Positions 22,492 through 34,461 of a DNA stretch of 64,000 bases are shown here, one piece after another (the stretch's first letter is position 1; each line of letters begins with the position of its first letter). The notes beneath the pieces were generated by a model that saw only the letters and a list, made by a program, of their open reading frames with translations, made no database searches and was not told the DNA's origin. The stretch is taken from positions 1,860,001 through 1,924,000 of the forward strand of contig CM044309.1 of the NCBI GenBank assembly GCA_024291935.2. The letters run 5' to 3'. The position numbers were made by a program, and so were the translations under genes. This DNA comes from Okapia johnstoni. Lineage: Eukaryota > Chordata > Mammalia > Artiodactyla > Giraffidae.

Positions 22492-23051
22492 AAAGTGCAG
22501 CATGATCGTGACTGGGCACTTTCTGAATCTCTTTAATCCCGGAGAGGAGTTCAGGAGTGCTGAGGGTTAAGGTTGGAAAGGAGGACAGACGTGTGGCAGG
22601 GCTACTATTGAGAAGAGCTTCTGTGCTCAGCATTTACAAGGTACAACCACCCATCCTCAAACCCTTGAACTCAAATGTTTGACATGATACTTACAATTAT
22701 TCAAATAAAATTCACACTGAACAATTTTAATGGACAGGAAGGAATTATCCTTGGGGAAAACATACTTTAAACTACAGAGACACAGTGAGTCCCTAATCAA
22801 CATAATAATAGAGTATGACCTTTGTGTTAAGGTAAATATAGATATGGTATGGCTAACAAAAGCAAATGTTATATGCTGTTCAATCTACAGGCCTATTTAT
22901 AGTGTGAATATTTTTCCATTTCAATATTAAAACTATATAACAGGTATACTTGTGTTCTCTGAGAATGCTTTCCTTTTAGGTAGTAAGTGTATGCCTGGAC
23001 TTTGTCACCAGCCTTACTGAGAGCTTAATATATTGAAATACTCAGCTGTAA
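22492..23051. other. No recognised feature
   Basis: AT-rich single-copy spacer. A 66-codon frame at 22730-22930 has no domain. Confidence 0.45.
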
Positions 23052-23064
23052 CATCTATTACAGT

Positions 23065-23255
23065 GAAAGTGAAAAAATGGAAGTGTTAAGCACATCTGAC
23101 TCTTTGCAACCCCATGAACCATAGGGTTCCAGGAGCCTCAGTCCATGGGATTCTCCAGGCAAAATACTGGAGTGGGATCTTCCTGACCTAGGGATTGAAC
23201 TCAGGCCTCCCACATTGCAGGCAGATTCTTTACCATCTGAGTCACTAGAGAAGCC
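23065..23255 (-). mobile_element. Bov-tA SINE
   Basis: Antisense copy, flanked by 'catctattacagt' (23052-23064) and 'catctgtcacagt' (23256-23268), a 13-bp duplication with two mismatches. The A segment is shortened near 23170. Confidence 0.93.
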
Positions 23256-23268
23256 CATCTGTCACAGT

Positions 23269-25565
23269 ACCAGGGGATCTAAGGGAACCTAAGCATATAT
23301 TCCTTCATTTGAATTGAGTTGTGTTTAATAAGTACATTTGCAAAAATGTGTTTTTCCTGTGATAACTGTAATAAGTAAAGGAAAATAAGGTTCATAAGCA
23401 GGCTAAAATAATCTTCCCCCCAATTCAAATACTTATATATTTATTACTAGAAAATACAGTTAGCCAAACAGTTTCTAATGCAAGCGTAATAGTGCTCTCA
23501 GAAACCACAGGCTATCCACAGCACAGCCTTTCCTAGTTTTTCACTAAAACAGATATTAATGGAATACAATAGCTGCTAATGGGCTATTGAACAACAGGAT
23601 TGAAAGGAAGCTAGACTGGGGAGATAGGTGCCAATTAGCAAGTTCTTCAAGGAGCTGCAGGGTTAAGTACTGGTTGCTCCAGGCGTGCATCTAAGCAACA
23701 GTGAAAGAGGACTCAACTCTGAAAAAGGCCACACCTGAATTTCTGCCTCACACCTGAATTTTTGCTCAGTATGCTGGCAAAAAACTTTTCCCTTTTGAAA
23801 AACTAAAGAGATTGTGAATGTTATTATTTTACAAGAATTTTACTGGAAAAACTAAACATATTGCCCAAGTGGAAAATAGAACACAGCCCTTCAGGAGAGT
23901 GAAAGGCGTTTTGGAGCATCTCAAACTCTAAATTTTAAGAAACAATAGCAAACTCTCAGAGAGGAGCCAGCTAGCTTCCTACTTACATGTGAAGTGCGGC
24001 CAGTGACTCCAAACACAATGTGGGGGTAAATTTACAGCTCAGGGTCCAGGTTGCATGATGTAGATGAATCGAACAGTACACAATAAATTTCAGGGACAGT
24101 TAAGTTTTCGTTCTGGTGGTGTGAATCACAGGTGGGCTCCCGTTACAGATAGATATACTGTTGGAATGATAAAAGCAGTGAAGTAAAAAGTCTTATCCTG
24201 CTTTAAGTATCTGAGCTTCAGAAGAAAGAGAAACTCAGTGGGGAAGATATCGAGTGGTGATAGGGACAGAAAAAAACGAATCCCAGCGCCAGAAATAAAA
24301 GGGAGAATCAAAGGGAAGCCACATTAACCGTCTCAGGGTGACGTGAATCAATCCAACTTCCAATCTGTGACTGGGCTGTAGAAACGGATCTAGAAAAATC
24401 AAAGGGGCTTGGTCAGGGGAGGCGGGAAGGGGGGCTGCTGGGTAGTTGTTTGATCAAGCTCAGCTCTGCTCCATCAAATGAGAAAAATCAAACAGCTTTG
24501 CTGCGTGGTGGTGGAACACTTATGGATTTTAATTCTGCTGGAATGCACGCGTTAATTTTGGCTAGGAGTGGAGTGAGACAGACCATGTCACTTACATTTC
24601 TAATCTGTATTTAACAAACATTCAACTTCATTCCTTTCATCAATCTGAAGAGCTAGAAACTCAAAATTCATAAGGTTTTGTAAGTAAAGTCAAATAGTTG
24701 GAATCAAAGATATATTTGGTATGTTTGAAGACTCATGTGCATTTTTAAAGCCTAAATAAGCCTGCATAAAACCATTTAATAGGAAAGCAAAATAAAACTC
24801 TTTTAATATAAGGTTTTATTGCAATCTACAATCCTCTTGTTCCTTCCTCAAGGAAAAATAATATTTCTGTATAAAATTTGCATGTCTATAAATCTTCTGA
24901 ATCCAGTAAAAAATTACTTTGCAGTAAATCTACAAGTAAACAATAAAACACATTTCCAAAGCTGATAGATAAATAGATCAGGAAAACTTCGTGAATCTTT
25001 CACAGGGTTATTAAAAATTACAGTGACACATTGTTAAGGAATTTCTTTTCATTATTTTCAGTAAGGTTTTTATTCAAAGATGCATAGTCATGAAAAAAAA
25101 AACCCTCTTTCAGGCGTTCCTCAAGATACACGGACTGCTAAGTGTGTGGGGGGCATATAGATTGAATGGCCAAAAAAATTACATCAGATTTCATGGTCAT
25201 GTAAAGTCAAAAGGTAAAAGGAAATAAAAAGAGACTAAGAGTTACTTTTGAACAAAGATATTCATTTTGATAATGCATCCACAGGCGAGATCGGGGATTG
25301 AGACTCTCTGCAGAAAAGTTACCTGGCGGTTACCAGGGGGTCCCTTCTCACCTGATGATGTGAAAACACCTTACGTTTCTTTAGTTACAGTTAAGCATCT
25401 CAGAAGGGGTCACAGTCAGGCAAAGTGTCAAGACCGTGAAAAGTTGCACGTTTGTATATTATAATTGAACTTTATTGTTCGGTTAACTTAGTGGAAAAAA
25501 TAATACTAATAATGGTGGTATTGCCGCGGGGTAGTATTTGGGTAATAATTAATACAAAAAAATAC
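23269..25565. other. Repeat-poor single-copy stretch
   Basis: About 2.3 kb with no recognised transposon, one of the longest repeat-free blocks in the window. No coding frame above about 65 codons has any recognisable domain. A G-quadruplex pattern and ATCAAA-type motifs at 24398-24493 are listed separately. Confidence 0.5.
24416..24442 (+). promoter_or_regulatory. Canonical G-quadruplex pattern with nearby TCF/LEF-like motifs
   Basis: G runs of 4, 3, 6 and 3 are separated by 4, 2 and 5 bases, fitting G3+ N1-7. Within 100 bp are ATCAAAG (24398-24404), TTTGAT (24449-24454), ATCAAAT (24473-24479) and ATCAAAC (24487-24493), all containing the TCF/LEF-like ATCAAA core. Unlike the other G-rich tracts here, it is not in a transposon. 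A regulatory role is inference. Confidence 0.4.
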
Positions 25566-25675
25566 ATCTGCAATCAAATCCCAGCTTTGCCACTGTCCAG
25601 TTGTATAATCTTGAGAAAGTCGCTGCATGGGTGAGCTTCATTTGCCTCATCTACTAAATAAGAATGTGAAATGTA
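25566..25675 (+). mobile_element. MIR SINE fragment
   Basis: 'caaatcccagctttgccact' followed by 'gttgtataatcttgagaaag' and 'catttgcctcatctactaaa' follows the MIR core order (inverse of the usual 'aggaaactgaggc' reading). Confidence 0.75.
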
Positions 25676-25747
25676 AGTGCAAAACAAAATGCAACACTTT
25701 CGGCATCTGAGGCACAAACTAATGTTTAATTCTTATTAACGACATTA

Positions 25748-25956
25748 GGCTTCCCTGGTGGCTCAACAGTAAAGGGTTGACTGCAATGTGGGAGACCTGG
25801 GTTTGATCCCCTGGTTGGGAAGATCCCTTGGAGAAGGACATGGCAACCCACTCCAGTATTTTTGCCAGAGAATCCCACGGACAGAGGAGCCTGGCAGGCT
25901 ACAGTCCATGGGTCACAAAAAGTCAGACTCAGGACTGAGTGACTAACACACACAGT
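25748..25956 (+). mobile_element. Bov-tA SINE
   Basis: Flanked by 'gacatta' at 25741-25747 and 25957-25963. Complete head and A segment, ending in a short CA-rich tail. Confidence 0.95.
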
Positions 25957-26070
25957 GACATTACTTTATGTGATCACAATAATTGATTAGTAGAAGCATA
26001 TATATATTAATTGAATTATGATGTAAGTTATTAGATATCACACAATGACACATCTTTTTCTAAACTTTTT

Positions 26071-26281
26071 TGTGCTCAGTTGCTCAGTCATGTCTTTGCA
26101 ACCTCATGAATTGTAGCCCTGCAGGCTCCTCTGCCTGTAGAATTTTCCAGGCAAGAATACTGGAGCGGTTTGCCATTTCCTCCTCTCGGAGATCTTCCTG
26201 ACCCAGGAATGGAAGCTGCATCTCTCATGTCTCCTGCATTGGCAGGCAGATTCTTTACCAGTGTGCCACATGGGAAGCTCC
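26071..26281 (-). mobile_element. Bov-tA SINE
   Basis: Antisense, from 'cagttgctcagtcatgtctt' to the tRNA-like head end 'gggaagctc'. The flanking 'aacttttt' (26063-26070 and 26282-26289) is a possible but low-complexity target duplication. Confidence 0.93.
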
Positions 26282-26313
26282 AACTTTTTGAGGACAATGG
26301 TAATAGATGACAT

Positions 26314-26595
26314 GGCTAGATCCCTAGGTCAGGAAGATCCGCTGGAGAAGGAAATGGCAAATACTGGGCTTCCCTGATGGCTCAGCAGTCAAGAATCTGC
26401 TTGCCAATGCAGGAGACACGGATTCGATTCCTTGGTTGGGTTCGATTCCTTGGTTCAATTCCTTCTTCCCCTGGAGAAGGAAATGGCAACCCACTCCAGT
26501 ATTCTTGCCTGAGAAATCCCATGGATAGAGGAGCCTGGCAGGCTGCAGTCCATTGAGCTGCAAAGAGATGGACACCACTTATTGACTAAATAACA
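26314..26595 (+). mobile_element. Bov-tA SINE abutting a partial Bov-tA, with internal head duplication
   Basis: 26316-26363 is a partial SINE (B-box-distal head into the A segment) that stops abruptly where a complete Bov-tA begins at 26366 ('gggcttccctgatggctc'). Inside the second head the B-box region is duplicated: 'ttcgattccttggttggg' is followed by another 'ttcgattccttggtt' at 26421-26455. Confidence 0.9.
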
Positions 26596-26890
26596 ACAAA
26601 TAGATAATATTAGAGAGAAGAAAAAGCTTGTGTCATTTAACTGGATTTGTATTTACACAATCTTGTGGCTATGTGAAGTGTTCAGAGTGTATATCAATCT
26701 ATGGAAAATGGTGGAGCTTTGTTTAATTGATGAATGCCTTACTAATTTGAAGTGCTTCTTTAGAAGAATTTTTGTAAATTATTTGCAAGAACAGCAGGAT
26801 TGCTCATGCATAAACTTAATGAACTAACCAGAAAACAAATTGGTAAGATTATTAATGAGATGTTTATCCAAGAATTCTTTAGTGACTTGT
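26596..26890. other. No recognised feature
   Basis: Short AT-rich spacer. A 65-codon frame (26630-26827) has no domain. Confidence 0.45.
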
Positions 26891-26975
26891 GGAGGCCTGG
26901 AGTGCTGCAGTCCATGGGGTCACAAAGAGTCAGACACGACTGAGCGACTGAACTGAACTGAACTGAAACTAACTG
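26891..26975 (+). mobile_element. BovB 3'-tail fragment (ART2A-like)
   Basis: Only the last ~85 bp, ending in repeated 'gaact' units. Confidence 0.88.
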
Positions 26976-27844
26976 AACAGGACCTTTAGAAGACTTCAGC
27001 GAATTTTCTCAGATTCTTGTTTGTCTCCACTTGTCAAGAGCGGCACATGCAGGATGTAAAGCAAGTGTGACCACAATCAGTAACGTTTATATTAGTTCAC
27101 GTTAAAATTAATATATTCAATATCATGATAGAAACCAGTACTAGTGAGGAAGACTATTTTTGTACTCAGACTAGAATTATGTCAATCATATTTAACCAGG
27201 TTTGACTAATCTGACTTTTTTTTGAATTATCATCATATGATTTCCAAAACCTTAGAATTTGGTAAGGAATTTGCCAAGGTGAATGTCGCGACATTAAAAT
27301 TTTATTCAAAAATGCATGTTAAGCCTGTGTCCTCTATTTGACAATTTGCCAAAACTTTGCAGCACAGAAATGAGCAAGACATTCCTTTCCTCCCTGTCAA
27401 ATACAGAGGACAGACCAGGAATCACAAACGAGAACGCAGACCACTGTCATCCTGGAACTTAGTTTTTGACAATGTATGCATTGTCTAATGATTTGCTCAC
27501 CGAAAGCAATTTCTATGTAAGCAATTAAAGAAAAGCATGGGTTAAAACATGAGATATTTTTCACCACACACAGTGAATCGCGACCTCTTTTACCGTGACA
27601 AAACATTCTTTTTGAAGGATTAGATTTCACCTTTATAATTTTTGTGAGCCTAACAGTGTAGAAGTTACAACCAGTTCACTGAAATTCACGTGACACATGA
27701 AATACCTTTGCGGTTCTGGGCTAAGTTTCCATTCCCAGGATAAACTCAGATGGTGCAGTTCATATGCATCTTTAAAAGTGAACTTAATTTGAAGTATCAC
27801 ATACTCACAGAAGAGGGCACATATCATAAGTTTTTATTTAGGTC
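26976..27844. other. No recognised feature
   Basis: Single-copy sequence, AT-rich. Two minus-strand frames of 64-77 codons lack domains. Confidence 0.45.
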
Positions 27845-28425
27845 AATGCATCATTTCAAAGTGAGCACCATTTAACCATTTCCCCGGCCAGTACATAGAC
27901 TATCATCAAGTCAAAGCCTCTCTCGTGCCCTTTCCTGGTCTCTACTCCCACCCATCTTCTTGGGGGTAACGATATTCTAACACAAACTGCTTTTGCTCAT
28001 TTTTCTGAGTTTATCATTATTGAGTTTAGCAGTAAATTGTTAATATCCATTGCTACAGAATAACTGGTGATATGAACATGTCCCAATATATTTATTCATT
28101 CTACTGTTATTTGATATTTGTATAATAGAGTTTGGGCTTATTAGGAACAATGCTCCTTGGGATATTGTTGTACATGACTTTCAAAGGCATTTCTCTTGGA
28201 TATATGTTCAAAAGTGGAAACGCTTTTCTGTAGGATTTATATGTCAAGTATATGCAATAACCATATTCTTTTGGCTTGTCTTTCACTATTTAAATATCAT
28301 ATTTTATAAACATGATGTCTATCATTTTAAATTAAACTTTTGTTAAATGAATAGGTTTTCTTAAAGAGCATTTTCAGTTTTATAGAAAAGGTGAGTAGAA
28401 GGCACAGAGTTCCCATTCACGATCT
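27845..28425 (-). mobile_element. Ancient L1M/HAL1-like fragment
   Basis: Antisense, strongly decayed. Landmarks are 'gggggtaacgatattctaac' (27961-27980), 'tatttattcattctactgtt', 'gaacaatgctccttgggat', 'ttgttgtacatgactttcaa' and 'tttctcttggatatatgttc', then 'aaggtgagtagaaggcacag' near 28390. This is the order of the ORF2 end and 3' region of old mammalian L1s on the reverse strand. Confidence 0.6.
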
Positions 28426-29055
28426 AATTTAATTCTGTTCAGTTTGGCAGTATATTTCTTCATCTTTAAAGTTTATGTGTTCTGCTTAAAAAACAGCAAA
28501 TTCAGATTATATCTAGCTATATCAAGAACATTTTGTTTTATCTTTTGCATCTGGATTTACAATCCACATAAAGTTTTCAACACTATACATTTTCCCACTG
28601 ATCTGCACGGTCACTATTGCCATCAGCCAAGTATCACATATGCGTATCTATCTCTGAAGTCTGTTCTCAGTCATTTAACAATTCACCAACCTTTGCACTA
28701 TCGCACTGTTTTAATTACTTGTATTTTAGTAAGCCTTGGTGCACAACTGTTACACACCTCTATTTTATTCTTATTTTATTTAGATTACTTCTTGGTTCTT
28801 AAGACCTCTCTACCATGTTTTGTGGGGTGACATTCTCCTTGCTCTTCCTTGCCCCTTTCTGAAAATGATAAACGCAAAGAATCATAGATAACTTGATGCA
28901 CTGAGCATAATGGATACATTTATACCATCATGTTTCTTACAGTACTGCTTCCCGTATGGAGAGTTACCCATATTTGTTTACTTATCTCTCTCATTTATTA
29001 ATTACTTTTTAAATTTTATTAATAGGTTTTTACTTTACTCCCTGCCATGATCATT
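28426..29055. other. No recognised feature
   Basis: The 128-codon plus frame at 28444-28830 is hydrophobic and cysteine-containing but has no recognised family and lies in low-G+C DNA next to L1M sequence. I do not regard it as a gene. Confidence 0.45.
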
Positions 29056-29465
29056 GCAGAAAACCTTCTAAGTTAGGTTTTGAGCTGTTTCTCCCTTAAA
29101 CTCACATGTTGAAGTTCAACCCCCCCGGTATCTCAGAATGTGACCTTATTTGAAAACAGTGTCATTGCAAATCTAACTGGTTAAGATGAAGTCCTACAAG
29201 AGTAGATGCTCACATCTGTAAACACATGTGAACGTGAAGGCAGAGATCAAGGTGATTCGTCTACAATCCAAGCACTTACAGAAATTGCTAGCAACCCCCC
29301 AGAAGCTGGCTGAGAGCCACAGAATAGTCTTCCTCACAGTCTTGGAAGGAACCAATACAGCCAACACTGTGTCTCAGACTTCTAGCCTCCAGAACTGTGA
29401 AAAAATAAATTTCTGTCTTTCACACTTCCTAGTCTATGGCACTTTGTTAAGAAAGACCTCACGAG
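29056..29465 (+). mobile_element. MaLR-like LTR
   Basis: Landmarks in order: 'cacatgttgaagttcaaccc', 'ggtatctcagaatgtgacct', 'cttctagcctccagaactgt', an AATAAA signal near 29404, and 'agtctatggcactttgttaa'. Non-coding; no internal retroviral sequence adjoins. The 106-codon frame at 29228-29548 is a chance frame through it. Confidence 0.65.
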
Positions 29466-29664
29466 CTGAAGTATCCTGCAAGACTGACATGCACAACACT
29501 GGATTCTCAGTTCACGTTTCCTTACTAGCCATCAGCTCTGTGCTTTAATTGTTCATTGACATTGCTACCAATAAGAGCATTACATCATCTTACTTTACCT
29601 CCTGAATGATTAATTCAAAGATTTTTGGCAAAATGCCCTTTTTCAAAATGTGTGCTTTTCCAAA

Positions 29665-29889
29665 AAGAGAAAGTGAAAGTGTTAGTCACTCAGTCATGGA
29701 TTCATGTCCAACTCTTTGCAGCTCGATGGACTGTGGCCCACCAGGCTCCTCTGTCCATGGAATCCTCCAGGCAAGAATACTGGGTGGGTTGTCATGCCCT
29801 TCTCCAAGGGATCTTCCTGACCCAGGAATCGAACCTGGGTCTCCCGCATTACAGGCAGATTCTTTACCATCTGAGCCACCAGGGAAGCC
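29665..29889 (-). mobile_element. Bov-tA SINE
   Basis: Antisense, flanked by 'tgtgcttttccaaa' (29651-29664) and 'tgtgttcttccaaa' (29890-29903), a 14-bp duplication with two mismatches. Confidence 0.95.
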
Positions 29890-29917
29890 TGTGTTCTTCC
29901 AAACTAGGTCATAAATG

Positions 29918-30129
29918 TGGTGGTGGTTTAGTCTCTAAATCGTGTCCGACTCTTTGCGACCCCATGGACTGCAGCCCACCGGGCTCCTCTGTCCATGGAA
30001 TTCTCCAGGCAAGAATACTGGAGTGAGTTGCCATTTCCTTTTCCAAGGGATCTTTCTGACCCAGGGATCGAACTTGCATTTCCTGCATTGCAGGAAGATT
30101 CTTTATCTCTGAGCCACCAGGAGAGCCCG
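29918..30129 (-). mobile_element. Bov-tA SINE with exact 11-bp target duplication
   Basis: Flanked by identical 'ggtcataaatg' at 29907-29917 and 30130-30140. It sits only 28 bp from the preceding SINE and in the same orientation, but the two have independent duplications, so they are separate insertions. Confidence 0.96.
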
Positions 30130-30140
30130 GGTCATAAATG

Positions 30141-30637
30141 CTCCCCACTAATGACCTTTATTTCTCCTCATTGTTTCACTTCCTTCCTTAGATAATTTAT
30201 GATTCTATGATTCTAATAAAAATAATCATGATTCTAATAAAACTGTTACCAATACATTTAGCAATACTCAGTCTGTTGCACCTGTATGGCAAGTATTCAG
30301 TCATGGAAAAAAATCAGAAAGCTGTTTTGTTCCTTCCAACATGAGAACATCCAAATGCTGCAAATCTAAGTACAACACAGGGGATCAAAAGTATAGAGCA
30401 GAGAAAATAAACAGTATTAAAAGTTCAAATATATATAATTTTACCAACTAAAACTAAATGTTTGTTTAAACACACGGATATCCATATTAGAATTTTAATT
30501 AAAAAATCTCACTCCTACTGTCTTTACAAATAATATGCCTACACCTAAATTAGACATATTAATTAAAGAATGGAAAAGAAAATATCAACGAAGTAATAAA
30601 ACTGAACCAAGTACATAAATATCGCACGCGAACTTGC
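30141..30637. other. No recognised feature
   Basis: AT-rich single-copy spacer. Confidence 0.45.
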
Positions 30638-30732
30638 TTCAGTTGGTGGGAGCTGGTGATGGACAGAGAGGCCTGGTGTGCTGCTCTCCATGGGGTCGCA
30701 GAGTTGGCCATGACTAAGTGACTGAACTGAGG
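30638..30732 (+). mobile_element. BovB 3'-tail fragment
   Basis: From 'gtgggagctggtgatggaca' to 'gactaagtgactgaactgag'. Confidence 0.88.
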
Positions 30733-31395
30733 TGACGTAGTGCACACACGCACAAGTTAGCATGTAACACATACTATCCGTGTACATAAATGGAAACAAG
30801 GAAATAGTCACAGCAGGGAATTTAGGAGGGTCTTCTTGGGAAACAGTGTTTCTGAAATCAATAGCTGACACAGGCAAGAATATTAAAGAGATAAATTTAG
30901 GAGCAGCACATTAATAAGACTGTCCTAACAGAACTATGCACAAACATGGATCCAGTCAACAGTAAAGAGCTATATTTCTTAAGCATATCTGAATATTGCA
31001 GAAATTGGTTTTTCCATGGAAACAATATCATAGACACTATGTCTTGAATATAATAACAAAAATTAGAAATAAAAGAATAACTATAGCCCAAATATTTCAC
31101 AAACTGGCAAACAAAATCACATAGTAAATTATGAATTGAGTTTTTAAATTATAATAAACTTTAAAAATATTATACATAAATTTTAAAATATCACAGCATG
31201 TGAGATGCAGCTAGGCAATTAAATGAATATTTATATTGTAATTACATTTGCTCGAATATAAAGAAATTTAAAGTAAGTTAGAAAATCATTTAACCCATGG
31301 ATTTTGAAAAGGAAAAAAAAAATGCCCAAAGATATAGAAGTTTGGAAATTCAATTAAAAAGAGTATTTTGTGGAAAACCCAGGCCAAAAGATGTA
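30733..31395. other. No recognised feature
   Basis: AT-rich. The last ~100 bp before 31396 show no L1 similarity I can recognise. Confidence 0.4.
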
Positions 31396-31776
31396 CAGAG
31401 AGGATGGTCATCATCAGAAAAACCCACAAGCAATAAATTCTGGAGAGGGTATGGAGAAAAGCGAGCCCTCTTATGCTGTTGGTGGAAATGGAAATTGAAA
31501 CCACCACTATGGAGGACAGTATCAAAATTCCTTGAAAAACTAGGAATAAAACTACCGTGTGCCCCAGCAATCCCACTCCTGGGCATATGCCCTGGGAAAA
31601 TCACAGTTGGCAAAGACACAGGCACCCCAGTGTTCACTGCAGCACTGTTTACAACAGCCAGGGCAAAGAAACGAGCTAGACGCCCATCAACAGATGGATG
31701 GATAAGGAAGCTGTGGCACATAAACACAGTGGAATATTATTCAGCTATAAAAGGCATGCATTTGACTCAGTTCTAG
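31396..31776 (+). pseudogene. L1 ORF2 C-terminal remnant
   Basis: The frame 31297-31776 is L1-derived from about 31396 onward. It ends DGWIRKLWHINTVEYYSAIK, a recognisable form of the ORF2p C-terminal tail, then stops at 31774-31776. Only the last ~125 residues of a protein normally about 1,270 residues long are present; endonuclease and reverse transcriptase are absent. It is non-functional by truncation. Confidence 0.85.
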
Positions 31777-32222
31777 TAGGATGGATGAACCTAGACGATA
31801 TTATATAGAGTGAAGTAAATCAGAAAGAGAAAAAACAAATACCATATATTAATGCATACATATGGACTCTAAAAATATGGTACTGATGAACCTATCTGCA
31901 GGGCGGCCCTGGAGACTCAGACAGAGAACAGACTTATGGACACAGCGGGGCAAGGAGAGGTGGGGCAGAGTGAGAAAGTAGCTCTGAAACATTTACATCA
32001 CCATATGTAAAATGAGATAGGTGGGGGAAATTTGCTGTGTGATGCAGGGAGCTCAAAGCTGGTACTCTGTGACAACCTAGAGAGGGGAATGGGGCCGTGG
32101 GACGGAAGTTCAAGAAGGAGGGAATATGCATGTATCTATGGCTGATTCATGCAGCTAAATGGCAGAAACCAACAGAATATTGTAAAGCAATCATCCTCCA
32201 ATTATTAATAGAAATAAATTAA
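31396..32222 (+). mobile_element. Artiodactyl L1, 5' truncated: ORF2 C terminus and 3' UTR
   Basis: Starts at 'gagaggatggtcatcatcag' and runs through the ORF2 C-terminal coding region (to 31776), then the L1-BT-type 3' UTR: 'gtactgatgaacctatctgc', 'gaacagacttatggacacag', 'catatgtaaaatgagatagg', 'cctatggctgattcatg'-like, ending in an A-rich tail near 32215. A clean target duplication was not found. Confidence 0.92.
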
Positions 32223-33818
32223 AAGAATACAAGTGGGAATACCAATAAACAGACAACTTTATGTCTCAATGCTCAAGATGAAAAGTGAAGAATGCAAAAA
32301 ACAGTAGTAGAAATATTTTTAAAGATATTTCTGTAGATGAAGAGTTAGAAATATCATAAGAAATAACTATGATACGAACAACTATCATATGAATAACTAA
32401 TGATAATACATTTAAAATTTAAATGAAATAAATATCTTAGAAAAATACTATTTAAAGTTATTCAAATATGACTGGAACCCTGAACATACCAATTGCTATT
32501 AAAATTATCTATAAAAGTCAACAAAAATAAAGTAAATCATGTTCTAGCATTTGAGAATCTTAATATCGAAAAAGTCAGCAAGTGATAACACTGTGATTTA
32601 ATTCAGATTGATGAATTCTTCCCCTAAAATCAATCCTGAAAAATACACAGAAGAGTAAAGTATGGATTTTACAGAATGTCATACCTAGTATTAGAAACAC
32701 TTAGAGGAAGTAAGTCTCCTTCGAACTGGATATGGGTGAATGTCAAAGGAGCTTTCCTGGGAGGGTAGTTTTGGAAAAAATTCAGTTTTCTCCTGATACT
32801 TTGCTTTCATTCTCTAGCATTGAGCATACTCATTCTCCAGTTTAGATACAGTTGTATCTAAATATTTAGATATCTGAATATCATTGTATCTAATAGTACA
32901 GTTAGATATAATTGATTGAGATGTAGTTAATTTTGCATGTTGAAAACTAAATTATACTTTTTTCAAGTAAAATAAATACAGCATTAAATGTATGACACTT
33001 TAAAAACTTAAATAGTCATGTATATATTCAGACACAAATACATTTGCATATACACAGATTACACACATTTTAGATATGTAGAATATTATTACTATATTTG
33101 ATCTATAATTGTGGGAGATAAAAATGTTGCACGTGACTTCTAGTGCATGAGAGTACTGCAGAGATTTCTATGCAGAAAAAAAAGGATGCATCAGGTTTGG
33201 CTACAATACAGCCTTAATTCTATTGATAATGTTTTACATCTTAAGCTAGCTAGTGCCTACATAGGTGATTTGTTATTATTCTTTATATTTTTCAATGTCT
33301 TAAATATTTACTAAACAGAATAAAGCTGTCATAAGAGCACATTTATTCTGAATTAATTTGATCTATTTTTCTAGAGTCAGATTTTGCATTCTCTCTAAGA
33401 TGTAAAACACAGCTGGTCAATTAATCTCTGAGTAGTTAAGCAAATTTTATTATGCCCCAGAACTGGAAGAGAGAAGGTCCCATTTGACTAGTTTGGGGCC
33501 ACTTATGCTGTCTCCCTGGTTTAATTCACATGGTACATCATTTATGACCATATAAATAAACTACCTACTGATATTCTGAGCATTTTAGTTCAGGACAGAT
33601 GGCTTTAGGGTCAGTAAATTTAACAGAATTAGACTATGTAACACTTGCTCAGCAGTTTTTAATGCGCTCTTAAACACCTTCTGGAACAATGGATGTGTGT
33701 TCCAGGCCAGCCCATATGGATAAAGGATAACATAGGCAGTCAAGAATACAAAATCATGCTACCTTGAATAGTTGTTTGTAAACACTAGTGTTCCTGTCAA
33801 ATTGATTAGGGCTTAAAT
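32223..33818. other. Single-copy AT-rich DNA
   Basis: No repeat recognised across 1.6 kb. A local run of 'gtatctaa/tagatat' near 32845-32910 is a low-complexity palindromic patch. No coding frame of note. Confidence 0.5.
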
Positions 33819-33828
33819 ATGTATAGTG

Positions 33829-34043
33829 AGCTTTCCTGGTGGCTCAGCTGGTAAAGAATTCGCCTGCAATCCAGGAGACTCAGGTTTGATCCTTGGGTTA
33901 GGAAGATTCCCTGGAGGAGAAAACGGCAATCATCTACAGTGTTCTTGCCTGGGAAATCCCATGGACAGAGGAGACAGGTGGGTTACAGCCCATGGGGTTG
34001 CAAGAGTCAGACACAACTTAGCCTTTAAGTCACCAATCATAAT
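33829..34043 (+). mobile_element. Bov-tA SINE
   Basis: Flanked by 'tatgtatagt' (33819-33828) and 'tacgtatagt' (34044-34053), one mismatch. Confidence 0.94.
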
Positions 34044-34234
34044 TACGTATAGTAGGAGTTATACATTTGTGTGCGTATTTGTATATATATATGTATATAA
34101 TGGTATCTTTTTATCTTATATTGCATTTAAAACCAAATACTATAAAATATTTTAGTATAGTTATAATAAAAGAAACATTATAAATATAAACATCTATTCT
34201 CTGATATGACTTGCTTTCTTCAGTGCTTTCATGG

Positions 34235-34450
34235 CGTTAAGTTACTTCAGTCACATCCAACTCTTTGAAACCCTGTGGTCTGTAGCCCCCAGGCTCTTCT
34301 GTCCATGGGATTCTCCAGGCAAGAATACTGGGGTGGGTTGCCATGCCTTCCTTCAGGAGATCTTGCCGACTCAGGGACTGAACCAGCATCTGTTACGTCT
34401 TCTGCATTGGCAGGCAGATTCTTTACCACTGGCCACCACCTGGGAAGCCC
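34235..34450 (-). mobile_element. Bov-tA SINE
   Basis: Antisense, flanked by 'tgctttcatgg' (34224-34234) and 'tgccttcgtgg' (34451-34461), two mismatches. Confidence 0.93.
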
Positions 34451-34461
34451 TGCCTTCGTGG

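Noticed and set aside
28444..28830. 128-codon hydrophobic open frame
   Set aside because: AT-rich DNA beside decayed L1M sequence, no domain or recognisable promoter/splice context; hydrophobic bias follows from T-rich codons.
29228..29548. 106-codon open frame
   Set aside because: Falls on the MaLR-like LTR, which is non-coding.
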